Shown: positions 44,426-52,945 of the stretch, one piece after another
How positions within the stretch are numbered: the first letter of the stretch is position 1
How the letters are laid out: the number at the start of each line of letters is the position of its first letter
Assembly: GCA_035548175.1 (NCBI GenBank)
Contig: DASZTO010000079.1
Coordinates: forward strand, 62,001-126,000
Length of the DNA: 64,000 bases
Direction: 5' to 3'
Source: CALCHA01 sp035548175
GTDB taxonomy: Bacteria; Planctomycetota; Phycisphaerae; WQYP01
Program-made: the position numbers and the translations under genes
The notes under the pieces: model-generated
Database searches by the model: none
What the model saw: only the letters and a program-made list of their open reading frames with translations
What the model was told of the DNA's origin: nothing

Positions 44426-45739
44426 CTACCCCGCGAACTTCCTGATGATCAGCGTGTCATTCTGGCCGCCGAAGCCGAAGTTCAGGCTCATGGCCACGTC
44501 CACCGGCGCTTTGCGGGCGGCATTGGGGACGTAATCCAGGTCGCATTCGGGATCGGGATGCTCATAGTTCATCGTCGGCGGCAGCACGCCGTCACGCATC
44601 GCCAGCACGCAGGTGATCAGCTCGACCGCCCCGGCCGCGGCGATCAGGTGGCCCATCATGCTTTTGATCGAGGACATGGGCACATGCTTCGCGTGTTCGC
44701 CGAAGACCTGCTTGACCGCCAGCGTCTCGGTGGAATCATTTTCCTTCGTGCCGGTGCCGTGGGCGTTGATGTAGTGGATGTCTCTGGGCGTCATCTCGGC
44801 GTCCTTGAGGGCCTCGCGGATGGCCACGATCGCGCCGCGGCCTTCGGGGTGCTGATCGGTGACGGCGAAGGCGTCGCAGGAGGAACCGTAGCCGACGACC
44901 TCGGCGAGAATCTTCGCCCCGCGCTGTTGCGCATGTTCGAGCGATTCGAGGATGACGATGCCCGCGCCCTCGCCGAGCACGAAGCCGCCGCGGGTGGCGT
45001 CGAAGGGCCGGCAGGCGCGGCGGGGGTTGTCGTTGAATGTCGAGAGCGCGGTGAGGCGGTTGAAGCCGGTGACGCCGAAGGGATGGATCATCGAGTGCGC
45101 CCCGCCGGAGATCATGATGTCGGCATCGCCGCGGCGGATGATTTCAGTGGCTTCGCCGATTGCCTGCGTCGAAGCGGCGCAGGCGGTGAGGCAATTGAGC
45201 GACGGGCCGCGGGCGTTGAATTCCATCGCCAGGTGGGTGATGGTCATCGAGGGTTCCTGCTCGATCTCGCGCATGGGATCGAAATTTTTGAGGGCGAGGT
45301 TGCCCCATGTGCGGGTGTCGATGCTGCTCGTGCCGGCGGGAAGGGCGGCGAGCGCATTGTGCGTGTAATTGGCGAAATCCAGGCCGCCCTCGCCGGCGCC
45401 CATGTAGGTTCCCACGGCGTAGGGGTCAAGTCCTGGCGTTTGGGCCCCGATTCCCGAGTCAGGCAGGCCGGCCATGGTCCACGCCTGCTTCGCTGCGCCC
45501 AGTGCGAAGCGGGTGTTGCGGCCGGCCTCGCGGTGGCGGGGATAGGAAGCGCCGATGGCCGCGGGAAAGTCGTAGCCTTTCACTTCCGCGGCGAAGGTGG
45601 TTGGGAAGGTGCGCGCATCGAAGAGCGTGGTGGGCGCAATGCCCGACTCCCCGGCCTGCAATCGCCGCCAGACGGTTTCGATATCGTGCCCCAGCGGTGT
45701 TACCCAGCCGATGCCCGTAATGACCACACGCTTACGCAT
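44426..45739 (-). CDS. Beta-ketoacyl-ACP synthase (KAS II/KS-alpha type)
   Basis: A 437-residue condensing enzyme. The ATG at 45739 follows a heptamer repeat with no visible ribosome site. It has the KAS N-terminus RVVITGIGWVTPLG, the nucleophile Cys187 in NCLTACAAST, both catalytic His (YINAHGTGTKEND and MMGHLIAAAG) and the Lys in SSIKSMMGH. It extends an acyl-ACP by two carbons from malonyl-ACP. Some features (a long insertion near residues 120-150 with TRTWGNLALKNFD) differ from E. coli FabF. It lies 20 bases after a KAS-like gene that has lost these residues, so the two probably form a KS/chain-length-factor heterodimer. Confidence 0.93.
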   Translation of the reverse strand: MRKRVVITGIGWVTPLGHDIETVWRRLQAGESGIAPTTLFDARTFPTTFAAEVKGYDFPAAIGASYPRHREAGRNTRFALGAAKQAWTMAGLPDSGIGAQTPGLDPYAVGTYMGAGEGGLDFANYTHNALAALPAGTSSIDTRTWGNLALKNFDPMREIEQEPSMTITHLAMEFNARGPSLNCLTACAASTQAIGEATEIIRRGDADIMISGGAHSMIHPFGVTGFNRLTALSTFNDNPRRACRPFDATRGGFVLGEGAGIVILESLEHAQQRGAKILAEVVGYGSSCDAFAVTDQHPEGRGAIVAIREALKDAEMTPRDIHYINAHGTGTKENDSTETLAVKQVFGEHAKHVPMSSIKSMMGHLIAAAGAVELITCVLAMRDGVLPPTMNYEHPDPECDLDYVPNAARKAPVDVAMSLNFGFGGQNDTLIIRKFAG

Positions 45740-45742
45740 AAG

Positions 45743-45765
45743 CAATTACCAATTACCAGTTACTG
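45743..45765 (-). repeat. Heptamer repeat at the junction of two KAS genes
   Basis: Three imperfect copies of TAATTGG/TAACTGG (reverse of CAATTAC) occupy almost the whole 20-base gap between the chain-length-factor stop and the KAS start. They contain no ribosome-binding site. Confidence 0.75.
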
Positions 45766-47121
45766 ATGATCCATTCGTTTCAGCACGACCGCGCTGTTCT
45801 GCCCGCCCAGGGCGGTGGTCAGCACCGCGGCATATTCCAGCGGGCGCGATTCGGCTTTCACGGAGACCGGCAGGCCGGCGATGGGCGTCGTGACATTCGT
45901 CGCCGGCGGGATCGTCTGTTGCTGGATCATCAGCGCCGCCGCCGCCAGATCGAGCGCCTGCGCTCCGGCGCCGCAATCACCGATGCCCGCCCGCGCCGGA
46001 ACGACCGTCGGCACATGTTCGCCGAACGCTCCGCGCAGCGCCGCCGCATCCGCCGCATCCCACGCCGCAATGCCATAGCCCGGCGGCACCACGACCCCGA
46101 CGTCTTGAGCCTTTGCCCCTGCCCCAGCCAGGGCTTTTTTCATCGCCATCGCCGCCGCTTCGCCGCTCGTGTCGATGCCCGTGGGCGATCCCGCCGCGGC
46201 CGCGCCCGCCGTCGCGCCCAGCCCGGCCACCTCGGCATAAATCGTCGCCCCGCGCGCCCGGGCGTGCTCGAATTCCTCAATGACCAGCACCGCCCCGCCC
46301 TCGGCGATCACCGAGCCCGCCGCCGTCGTGTCGTAGGGCCGGCAGGCGCGCTGCGGCGTGTCGTTGTCCCGCGTGTTGAGCCGCCCCAGCAGCGTCCAGC
46401 GCATCAGGCCCATCTCGTGGACCTTGGTTTCGCAGCCGCCGACGAGCGCCAGGTCGGCATCGCCGCGCTGGATCGTCCGCGCCGCCTCGGCCAGCGCCAG
46501 GCCCGCCGACGCCTGTCCGCAAGTGATCGTGTTCGAGGGACCCTGCGTGTCGTGAATGATGCTCACGTGGCAGGCGAGCATGTTGGGCAGATACTTGAGC
46601 AGCCACAGCGGCGTGAGCGATTCCATGCCCGAGGTCTTCGCCGGGTCCTCCGAGCGCCCCCAGCGCGCCAGGTCCAGCACATCATGCTCGGCCCGCGCCT
46701 GGGCCATGGCCGTGGCGAGCTCCGTCAAATCCGCCGCGATCAGCCCCGCCCCGATGTTGCAGCCCATGCGCTCGGGATTCGGCTTGAACCACCCTCCCCC
46801 CTGCGTCGCCGGTCCCTCGGCGATTCCCCGCGTGATCAGCCGGGCATCCTTCACCGCCAGGTCCGCCGCCACCACGGCCAGCTCGATATCCCGGGCCATG
46901 ATTTTGGTGGCTTTGCGATAGCTCTTGGGGACGTAGTCGGTGGTTTTGAACGCCGGCACCTCGCCGGCCACGCGCGAGGGAAAGGCGGATGCGTCAAACC
47001 GCCGGAGCGTCGCCGTGCCCGACCGCCCCGCCAGCAACCCTTCCCAGAGCCCTCCCCCAGTCCCGCCGCCCAGGCCCAGCGGCGATACCGCACCAATACC
47101 CGTGATCACCACCCGACGCAT
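45760..47121 (-). CDS. KAS-like chain-length-factor (KS-beta) protein
   Basis: A 453-residue thiolase-fold protein with GAGGG before the ATG at 47121. The N-terminus MRRVVITGIGAVSPLGLG is that of a ketosynthase. The active-site Cys position carries Gln (ITCGQASAGLALAE), the hallmark of chain-length factors. The His motifs are also gone: VVVPPGYGIAAWDAAD instead of NAHGT, and PARAGIGDCGAG instead of the KSxxGH region. It should not condense by itself but shape or decarboxylate for its partner. The true ketosynthase follows 20 bases downstream. Such KS/CLF pairs make polyketides, aryl polyenes or unusual fatty acids. No ACP or ketoreductase gene is adjacent. Confidence 0.85.
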   Translation of the reverse strand: MRRVVITGIGAVSPLGLGGGTGGGLWEGLLAGRSGTATLRRFDASAFPSRVAGEVPAFKTTDYVPKSYRKATKIMARDIELAVVAADLAVKDARLITRGIAEGPATQGGGWFKPNPERMGCNIGAGLIAADLTELATAMAQARAEHDVLDLARWGRSEDPAKTSGMESLTPLWLLKYLPNMLACHVSIIHDTQGPSNTITCGQASAGLALAEAARTIQRGDADLALVGGCETKVHEMGLMRWTLLGRLNTRDNDTPQRACRPYDTTAAGSVIAEGGAVLVIEEFEHARARGATIYAEVAGLGATAGAAAAGSPTGIDTSGEAAAMAMKKALAGAGAKAQDVGVVVPPGYGIAAWDAADAAALRGAFGEHVPTVVPARAGIGDCGAGAQALDLAAAALMIQQQTIPPATNVTTPIAGLPVSVKAESRPLEYAAVLTTALGGQNSAVVLKRMDHQ

Positions 47122-47210
47122 GCAAACCCTCGCCACTCGCGAAAAATGAACGCCCATTGTAGGGAAGCGCGGGGGCGGGCTACAAACGCGCTGCGCAAAT
47201 CGCTCGGAGC

Positions 47211-47245
47211 AAAAAAGCAAAACGCGCGGGAGAATCTCCGCGCGT
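47211..47245 (-). terminator. Rho-independent terminator
   Basis: On the minus strand a GC-rich hairpin with eight-base arms (ACGCGCGG/CCGCGCGT, with one offset base) is followed by TTTGCTTTTTT. It lies about 72 bases after the stop of the XylR-like regulator and upstream of the chain-length-factor gene, separating the two units. Confidence 0.75.
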
Positions 47246-47317
47246 GGGTGGGGATCGCGGGTATCCGCCCGGGCCGCCGATCGATGGGGCAGCCCTCATG
47301 CGGCCGCCGCGCGTGGC

Positions 47318-48580
47318 TTACACGGACAGGGGGCGGGTGAGGGTGAGGGTGGCGCCCGGGGAGGAAACGGTCGGCGTGAGGGCTTGTTGCGGGGCGGACC
47401 GGGCGCTCAGGGGGCCTTCGCCCGAGCCGACGCGGTATTGGCGGCGGAAGGAGGTGGGGGTCTGACCGACGACTTCGCGGAACACGGTGGTGAGGCGGAC
47501 GGCGGATTCGAATCCGCAGCGGGAGGCGATGGCCGGCATGGGCAGGTCGGTGTTGACGAGGAGTTCGCGGACGAGTTCGAGGCGCGTGCGGCGGATTTCT
47601 TCCAGGGGGCTGCGGCCCAGGACGCCGCGGAATTTGCGTTCAAGGCTGCGGCGTGCGACGCCGGCGGCGCGGGCGACGTCATCCACGCCGATGCGCGAGG
47701 CGGCATGATTCCGGATGAACTTCACCGCGGCGGCGACACCGCCGTCATCGATGGCCAGGCAATCGGAGCTGGCGCGGGTGACGACTTCCTTGGCGGGCAG
47801 CAGCAGCGGCGAACCCACGGGCACCGAGCCGAGCTGCTGCATTTCAGCGTGGAGGAGGCGGGCGGCTTCGAAGCCGATGCGTTCGGCGGGGACGGCGACG
47901 CTGGAGAGCTGGGGCGTGGAGAGCAGGCAGATCATGGGGTCGTTGTCGACGCCGATGACGGAGACGGATTCGGGGACGGCGACGGCGGCTTCGCGGCAGG
48001 CTTCGAGGGCCGCCCAGGCGAAGCTGTCGCAGCCGCAGAAGAGGGCGACGGGGCGCGGGAGGGAGGCGATCCAGCGGGTGATGCCGTCGAAGTGTTCGGA
48101 CTCGGAGAGGCCGCGTTCGAGGAGCCAGGCGGAGAAGGAGCAATAGGCGTTGCCGGCGGTTTTAAGTTCGGCGGCGAAGCCGGCTTCGCGTTGCTGGGAG
48201 AAGTTCATCGAGGAGAGGCCGAGGTAGGCGAAGTGGGCGTAACCGCGGTCGAGGAAGTAGCGGGCGGCAAGTCGGCCGATGCCCAGGTCGTCGGCGCCGA
48301 CGCGGGGGACGCTGGGGTTGGGGCGGCGGTTGGTGAGATTGATGGCGGGGATGCGGAGGGTGCGGAGGAGGTCGGTCATTTCGGGGGCGTAAAGCTGGCC
48401 GATGACGCCGGCGAGATGGCGGAGGTCGCGGTCTTCGACAAAGCGGTCGGCGCGGTGATCGAGGAAGTGGAAGGTCCAGGGGTGGTTGGGGCGGGCGAAG
48501 GAGACGATTCCACGGAGGGCGGCACGAGCGTATTCACAGCTCATGTCCAGGGCGATACCGATGCGCAGAGAGTCTGCCAT
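47318..48580 (-). CDS. XylR-like regulator (LacI-type sensor, AraC-type HTH)
   Basis: A 420-residue transcription factor. The start at 48580 follows GGAG. The N-terminal 270 residues form a periplasmic-binding-protein fold like LacI/XylR (LRIGIALDMSCEYARAALRG, RPVALFCGCDSFAWAAL, SVIGVDNDPMICLLSTPQLS), which should bind a sugar. The C-terminus is an AraC-type double helix-turn-helix (IGVDDVARAAGVARRSLERK and LPMPAIASRCGFESAVRLTT, ending VGQTPTSFRRQYR). Such fused regulators usually control pentose or plant-polysaccharide genes in planctomycetes. No sugar operon is next to it, so its targets lie elsewhere. A palindrome upstream may be its operator. Confidence 0.93.
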   Translation of the reverse strand: MADSLRIGIALDMSCEYARAALRGIVSFARPNHPWTFHFLDHRADRFVEDRDLRHLAGVIGQLYAPEMTDLLRTLRIPAINLTNRRPNPSVPRVGADDLGIGRLAARYFLDRGYAHFAYLGLSSMNFSQQREAGFAAELKTAGNAYCSFSAWLLERGLSESEHFDGITRWIASLPRPVALFCGCDSFAWAALEACREAAVAVPESVSVIGVDNDPMICLLSTPQLSSVAVPAERIGFEAARLLHAEMQQLGSVPVGSPLLLPAKEVVTRASSDCLAIDDGGVAAAVKFIRNHAASRIGVDDVARAAGVARRSLERKFRGVLGRSPLEEIRRTRLELVRELLVNTDLPMPAIASRCGFESAVRLTTVFREVVGQTPTSFRRQYRVGSGEGPLSARSAPQQALTPTVSSPGATLTLTRPLSV

Positions 48581-48785
48581 GAGGGTGCTCCTTCGAAGAA
48601 GGCCAAGATGTGGAAGGCCATCGAGCGCGAAGAACTGAAGAAAACAGCCGACGGGCAAAATGGCGGCACGCGATGAGACGTGAATCGATCGTGTGCGAAG
48701 CTGAGCGCGGAGATATGAAGAAACGTCGCTCAGTGTTGAGGTTATTGTGACAGAGCGGGTGCAGAATGCAAGAGGGTTTGTTGCA

Positions 48786-48818
48786 TTTTCCGCCAAATTT
48801 ATTGGTAAGGCGGCAAAT
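48786..48818. promoter_or_regulatory. Candidate operator between XylR-like and MDR genes
   Basis: An imperfect inverted repeat, TTTCCGCC and GGCGGCAAA arms about 14 bases apart, in an AT-richer patch of the divergent promoter region 48581-48985. A smaller TGCAGAATGCA palindrome lies just upstream. Nothing else is seen in this 405-base gap. Confidence 0.35.
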
Positions 48819-48985
48819 TATGGGCGACGAGGCGGCGAGGCCGTGCCGCTTTCACGGCGAAAAATGCGGTTGAGATGCCCACCCAGCGGGGGAGCGTTTT
48901 TTTGCGGAGCCGCGCGGCAGGGGGCGAAAATCGGGATAGGATGGTGAACGCCTGGTCATGGGCGGTCTCTGGATGAGGAGTCGTT

Positions 48986-50002
48986 ATGAAAGCCGTGGTG
49001 TTGACGGGGACGGGCGGGCCGGAAGTGCTGAAACTGGAGGATGTGCGCGTGCCCGGCGGCGGCGATCCGGGGCCCGGGGAGGTGCTGGTGCGGGTGCGGG
49101 CGGTGGGGGTGAACCCGATTGATTACAAGCTGCGCAAGACGGGGGCGATGGGGATTGGCGCGGGGCGGATTCTGGGGTTGGATGTGGCGGGGGAAATTGA
49201 AAAGGTGGGGCCGGGGGCGGAGGGCGGGGGGGGATGGAAAGAGGGGGAGAAGGTGTTTTATGTGGCGGAGTTTACGCAGAGCGGGGGGGCGGGGGGGCCG
49301 GGGGGCTATGCGGAATACAATATGGCGCGGGCGGGGAACCTGACGCGGATGCCGGGGGGCGTGAGCTTCGTGCAGGCGGCGGCGATGCCGTTGGCGTGGT
49401 CGACGGCGTGGGAGAGCGTGATGAACCGGGGGCAACTGCGCGCGGGGGAGACGGTGCTGATCGCGGCGGCAAACGGGGGCGTGGGGAGCGTGGCGGTGCA
49501 GATGTGCAAGGCGGCGGGGGCGTTTGTGATCGGGACGTGCAGCGAGCGGAGCATGGAATTTGTGAAGTCGATTCCGCGCGTTGGCGGAAAGGGGCCGGAC
49601 CGCGTGTTTGATTACAGGAAGGACTGGCCGGGGGAGATGAAGGAGATGTTCGAGAAAGATCCGGCGGCTGGGGGCGGGATCGATCTGGTGTTTGATTGTG
49701 CGGGGCAGGATGTGGTGCTGAAGGCGGCGGGGTTGCTGAAGCGCGGGGCGGATGATGTGGGGCGGATCGTGTCGATCGTGGATCCCAAGGGGGAGTTCAA
49801 GGAGCTGTATCGCACGAATACGGCGTTGCATTATGTGTCGATGATCCACAAGCGGGTGTCTCTGGAGCCGCTGCGGCTGATGATGGAGCGCGGGGAGGTG
49901 GTGCCGTTGATTGATTCGGTGATGAAACTGGCGGAGGTGGGCAAGGCGCATGAGGCGCTGGAGGAGGGGGGGGTGAAGGGGAAGATTGTGCTGGAGGTGT
50001 GA
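48986..50002 (+). CDS. Zinc-independent MDR oxidoreductase (quinone-reductase type)
   Basis: A 338-residue NAD(P)H-dependent enzyme of the medium-chain dehydrogenase/reductase superfamily, with GAGGAG before the ATG. It opens MKAVVLTGTGGPEVLKLEDV as quinone oxidoreductases do. The catalytic domain has VRAVGVNPIDYKLRKTG without the zinc-binding Cys/His of alcohol dehydrogenases. The nucleotide-binding Rossmann fold shows VLIAAANGGVGSVAVQMCKA, followed by IDLVFDCAGQD. It probably reduces a quinone or enone. Codons end mostly in G. It is divergent from the XylR-like regulator, across a 405-base gap, and could be its target. Confidence 0.9.
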   Translation: MKAVVLTGTGGPEVLKLEDVRVPGGGDPGPGEVLVRVRAVGVNPIDYKLRKTGAMGIGAGRILGLDVAGEIEKVGPGAEGGGGWKEGEKVFYVAEFTQSGGAGGPGGYAEYNMARAGNLTRMPGGVSFVQAAAMPLAWSTAWESVMNRGQLRAGETVLIAAANGGVGSVAVQMCKAAGAFVIGTCSERSMEFVKSIPRVGGKGPDRVFDYRKDWPGEMKEMFEKDPAAGGGIDLVFDCAGQDVVLKAAGLLKRGADDVGRIVSIVDPKGEFKELYRTNTALHYVSMIHKRVSLEPLRLMMERGEVVPLIDSVMKLAEVGKAHEALEEGGVKGKIVLEV

Positions 50003-50008
50003 GGGAGG

Positions 50009-50024
50009 GTAATTGGTAATTGGG
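50009..50024 (-). repeat. Heptamer repeat (two units)
   Basis: GGTAATTGGTAATTGG, the reverse form of CAATTAC, lies immediately after the MDR stop codon. It is the same unit as at 6305 and 45743. Confidence 0.6.
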
Positions 50025-50047
50025 CCGGGGGGCGTCGAGTGGACGAA

Positions 50048-50677
50048 TCAGGGTTTCGGCTGTGTTGCCGGGGCGTTGGCGGCTTTCAGCAGATTTGCCA
50101 ATGGAGAGGCCCACTGGGCTTTCTGCCAGTTTATTGCGTCGAACTCGATCTTTCCGTCGACGATGGGAAAGAAGACGGTCACCATGGTGGGGGGTACGGC
50201 GTCGGCATCCTCTGGGAATTGTGCGATGACATAGGTCGTGTCGCCTTGCTTGGGCTCTGGATTGCCGACGGATCGTTCATAACGGAAGGAGGTGGTGAGT
50301 TGCACAAAGTTGCGGGCGGGGACGACGCGGCCGCCGGCGGTGATGCGATCTTTCCTGGGGAGGAAGAGCTCTTTATGGTGGCGGAGAAAATCGAAGAACG
50401 CCGCGCCGGTGTCGTGGCCGAAGCCAGCTTTGAGCAGTTGCGGCCTGAGGGCCTGAACACCGGAGAGGTCGAAGACCTGTTCTTCGTCAGCAACTTCGGG
50501 GCTGGAATCCTGCAGGAGCAATTCGTAAAAATGCGCGACGATTTCGGTTCCGGTGGCAGGTGCGGGCGGGGCGGGTTGAGGGGATATCGTGAGAGGGGAT
50601 TGTCCCATCGCCGCCACCGCGACGGCCGTGGCGCAGAGTCCTGCACAAGCCAAACAGATCAGGGCACGCATCGCCAT
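50048..50677 (-). CDS. Secreted hypothetical protein
   Basis: A 209-residue exported protein. The ATG at 50677 has AGAGGT seven bases upstream. A signal peptide (LICLACAGLCATAVAVAAMG) is followed by a Pro-rich spacer and a single globular domain: EIVAHFYELLLQDSSPE, a VQALRPQLLKAGFG helix and beta-rich FVQLTTSFRYERSVG and TMVTVFFPIVDGKIEFDAI strands. The fold may be NTF2-like or cystatin-like, to judge by the helix followed by strands, but the family is not recognised. It converges on the MDR gene and stands apart from the kinase unit. No catalytic motif is seen. Confidence 0.65.
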   Translation of the reverse strand: MAMRALICLACAGLCATAVAVAAMGQSPLTISPQPAPPAPATGTEIVAHFYELLLQDSSPEVADEEQVFDLSGVQALRPQLLKAGFGHDTGAAFFDFLRHHKELFLPRKDRITAGGRVVPARNFVQLTTSFRYERSVGNPEPKQGDTTYVIAQFPEDADAVPPTMVTVFFPIVDGKIEFDAINWQKAQWASPLANLLKAANAPATQPKP

Positions 50678-50871
50678 GGGATTACCTCTCATCAAGGATT
50701 GGGCGACTCGCCGGGATGTGTCGAATTTTCCCTGTCATTTACGGCGTGGTTCACATGATATGCAACGGCGCGGGGGGGAGCGAGCGGAATTTCTCGGGGA
50801 TCAAGAGGCGCCGGTGGAGTGGTGGGTGATTGGCAGTTGGGACAGGGAGGCCGTTTGGAGGCGCGTGGGGG

Positions 50872-52887
50872 TTACCAGGGGAAGTGCTGGGTGGGGGGTT
50901 GTTGGACGATATGCCGGCGGGTGGAGGGGATTGAGGGGATTGAGGTGAGGGAGGGGGCGGTGGTGGTGACTTCCGGTTGGAGGAGGGGGACGAAGAGGGC
51001 GAGGACGGCGAAGGCGACGACGGTGGCGGCGAGGAGCAAGAGGATGGATCGCCAGGCGCGGCGGAGAGGGGCGCCGGCAAGATTTTGGAGGAGGAGCAGG
51101 AGGCCGGTGTTGGCGAGCAGGGCGAAGGGTAAGAGGGCGATGCCGAAGCGCTGGAGGAAGCGGGAGAAGGTCAGGATTAATTCCGTGGCGGCGGGGACAG
51201 GTTCGTGACGCTGGGCGAATTGATCGCGGAAGAAAGGCGCGGTGTATGTGAAAAAGAAGAAGGCGAGGAAGAGGACGAGGGCCTGGGCGGCGGCGTCGAG
51301 GGCGAGGGGTTGGGCGGCGCGGAGGGTGGCGGGGAGGCCGGGGGTTGCGGGTTCGTCCGTGTTGCCGCGACGGACGAGGGCCGCGATGGCGAGGTGGAGG
51401 AGGAGGATGGGAACGAGGAGGAAGCGCGCGAGGTTGATGTTGAGCGAGAAGTCGATGAGCAGCAGCACGCAGTAGTAGATGGCGGCGATGAGGAGCCAGG
51501 AGGCAGCGCTTTGGAGGAGGGCGCGGGAGGGGCGGGAGGGGGGCGCGGGCGGGGCATGTTGGAAAGCGTCACGGACGGCGGGTTGAGACAGGACGATCAG
51601 CGACCAGATGGCGAAGGGGAGGGCGAGGGGATTGAGCGTGACGAGCGCGAGGGCGGAGGCGGTGACGGCGCGGGAGTGATCGTGGAGTTGCGCCATGCGG
51701 CGGAGGGCGCGGAGGATGAAGAGATCGAGCAGGAGCGGGAGGATGAGGAGAATGGAGACGAGGCCATCGGAGCTGGCGGCGCGGAAGCCGGCGGGGCTTG
51801 CGGGCGGGGCAAGCGAGACGAGAAGGAAGAGGAGGACGACGAAGGAGAGAAGGACGGTTTGGATGCCGACGGCGATGGCGAGGAGGAGTGCGGGAAGTCG
51901 GACGGTGTCGGCGGATGGGGGAGGAGGCGAGGGAGGTGCAGGCGCGGAGGGTGCGTTGGGCGAATGGAGGACGGTTTCTATGGCGGTTTTGATTTCGGTG
52001 GCGTGCTGGTAGCGGCGGGTGGGGTCGGCGTCGAGGGCGCGGAGGAGGATGTCGTCGAGGCGGACGTCGAGGGTGATTTTTCTCGTGGGCAGGGGCGTGG
52101 GAGGCATTTCGCCGGTGAGGAGTTGGTAGAGGACGACGCCGAGGGCGTAGATGTCGGCGAGGTGGTCGGGGGGGGCGGCGGCGGCGGGGGTGGATTGTTC
52201 GGGGGCGATGTAGCCGGGGGTGCCGGCGAGCGAGTGCTGGGGACTGAGTGCGGAGGGTTGGGTGAGGGTAGCGAGGCCGAAGTCGGCGATTTTGATTTGG
52301 CCGGATTTGGTGAGGAGGATGTTTTCGGGTTTGATGTCGCGGTGGACGATGCCGTGGTCGTGGGCGAATTGGAGGGCGTCGCAGATGGGGGGAACGATGG
52401 CGAGGGCCTGCTGCGGCGGGATGGGTCCGGCGGCGAGGAGTTGTCGGAGGGTGGGTCCGTCGATGAAGTCCATGAGGAAGAAGTAGAGGGGTGGATCGGC
52501 GGGCTGGGCGGTGCGTTTGCCGAAGTCGTGGATGGCGACGATGTGGGGGTGATTGAGTTTGGCGAGGGCGTGGGCTTCGGCGGTGAAGCGGTCGGCGAAG
52601 GTGGGGTCGGCGGCGAGCTGGGGCGGGAGGATTTTCAACGCGACGAGGCGGTCGAGGGATTTTTGGCGGGCTTTGTAGACAGCGCCCATGCCGCCGCGGC
52701 CGAGGAGGGTGAGGATTTCGAGTTCGGGGAAGAGGGGGGCGAGCTGGTCGGGGGTGGGCGGGGTCCAGGCGGCGGTGAGGGATTGGAGGGTGTTGGTTTG
52801 CAGGCCGCGGCGGAGGAGGCATGCGGGGCAGAGGCCTGCGGGGGCATCGGGGGGGAGTGGGGTGTGGCATTGGGGGCAGGCGGGCAT
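50872..52887 (-). CDS. Ser/Thr protein kinase, zinc-ribbon and multi-helix membrane part
   Basis: A 671-residue Hanks-type kinase from an ATG at 52887. Residues 1-30 are a zinc-ribbon (CPQCHTPLPPDAPAGLCPAC), typical for planctomycetes. The kinase domain shows the Gly loop GRGGMGAVYKA, the VAIK-type Lys in LVALKILPP, HRDIKPENILL, the DFG motif IADFGLATL, and APE in GTPGYIAPEQ. After a Pro-rich linker come eight or more hydrophobic segments (from about residue 340), so the kinase is held by a polytopic membrane part. It lies 58 bases downstream of an ECF sigma gene, as in the planctomycete sigma/kinase pairs, where the kinase is thought to regulate the sigma factor. Confidence 0.93.
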   Translation of the reverse strand: MPACPQCHTPLPPDAPAGLCPACLLRRGLQTNTLQSLTAAWTPPTPDQLAPLFPELEILTLLGRGGMGAVYKARQKSLDRLVALKILPPQLAADPTFADRFTAEAHALAKLNHPHIVAIHDFGKRTAQPADPPLYFFLMDFIDGPTLRQLLAAGPIPPQQALAIVPPICDALQFAHDHGIVHRDIKPENILLTKSGQIKIADFGLATLTQPSALSPQHSLAGTPGYIAPEQSTPAAAAPPDHLADIYALGVVLYQLLTGEMPPTPLPTRKITLDVRLDDILLRALDADPTRRYQHATEIKTAIETVLHSPNAPSAPAPPSPPPPSADTVRLPALLLAIAVGIQTVLLSFVVLLFLLVSLAPPASPAGFRAASSDGLVSILLILPLLLDLFILRALRRMAQLHDHSRAVTASALALVTLNPLALPFAIWSLIVLSQPAVRDAFQHAPPAPPSRPSRALLQSAASWLLIAAIYYCVLLLIDFSLNINLARFLLVPILLLHLAIAALVRRGNTDEPATPGLPATLRAAQPLALDAAAQALVLFLAFFFFTYTAPFFRDQFAQRHEPVPAATELILTFSRFLQRFGIALLPFALLANTGLLLLLQNLAGAPLRRAWRSILLLLAATVVAFAVLALFVPLLQPEVTTTAPSLTSIPSIPSTRRHIVQQPPTQHFPW

Positions 52888-52945
52888 GAGGGCTCCGTGG
52901 TGAGACGCGCGTGTCGTCTCCCAGAGAAGAATTTGTGCGGGAAGG

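Noticed and set aside
45760..47121. Second catalytic beta-ketoacyl-ACP synthase
   Set aside because: Cys is replaced by Gln and both catalytic His are missing, so it was called a chain-length factor instead.
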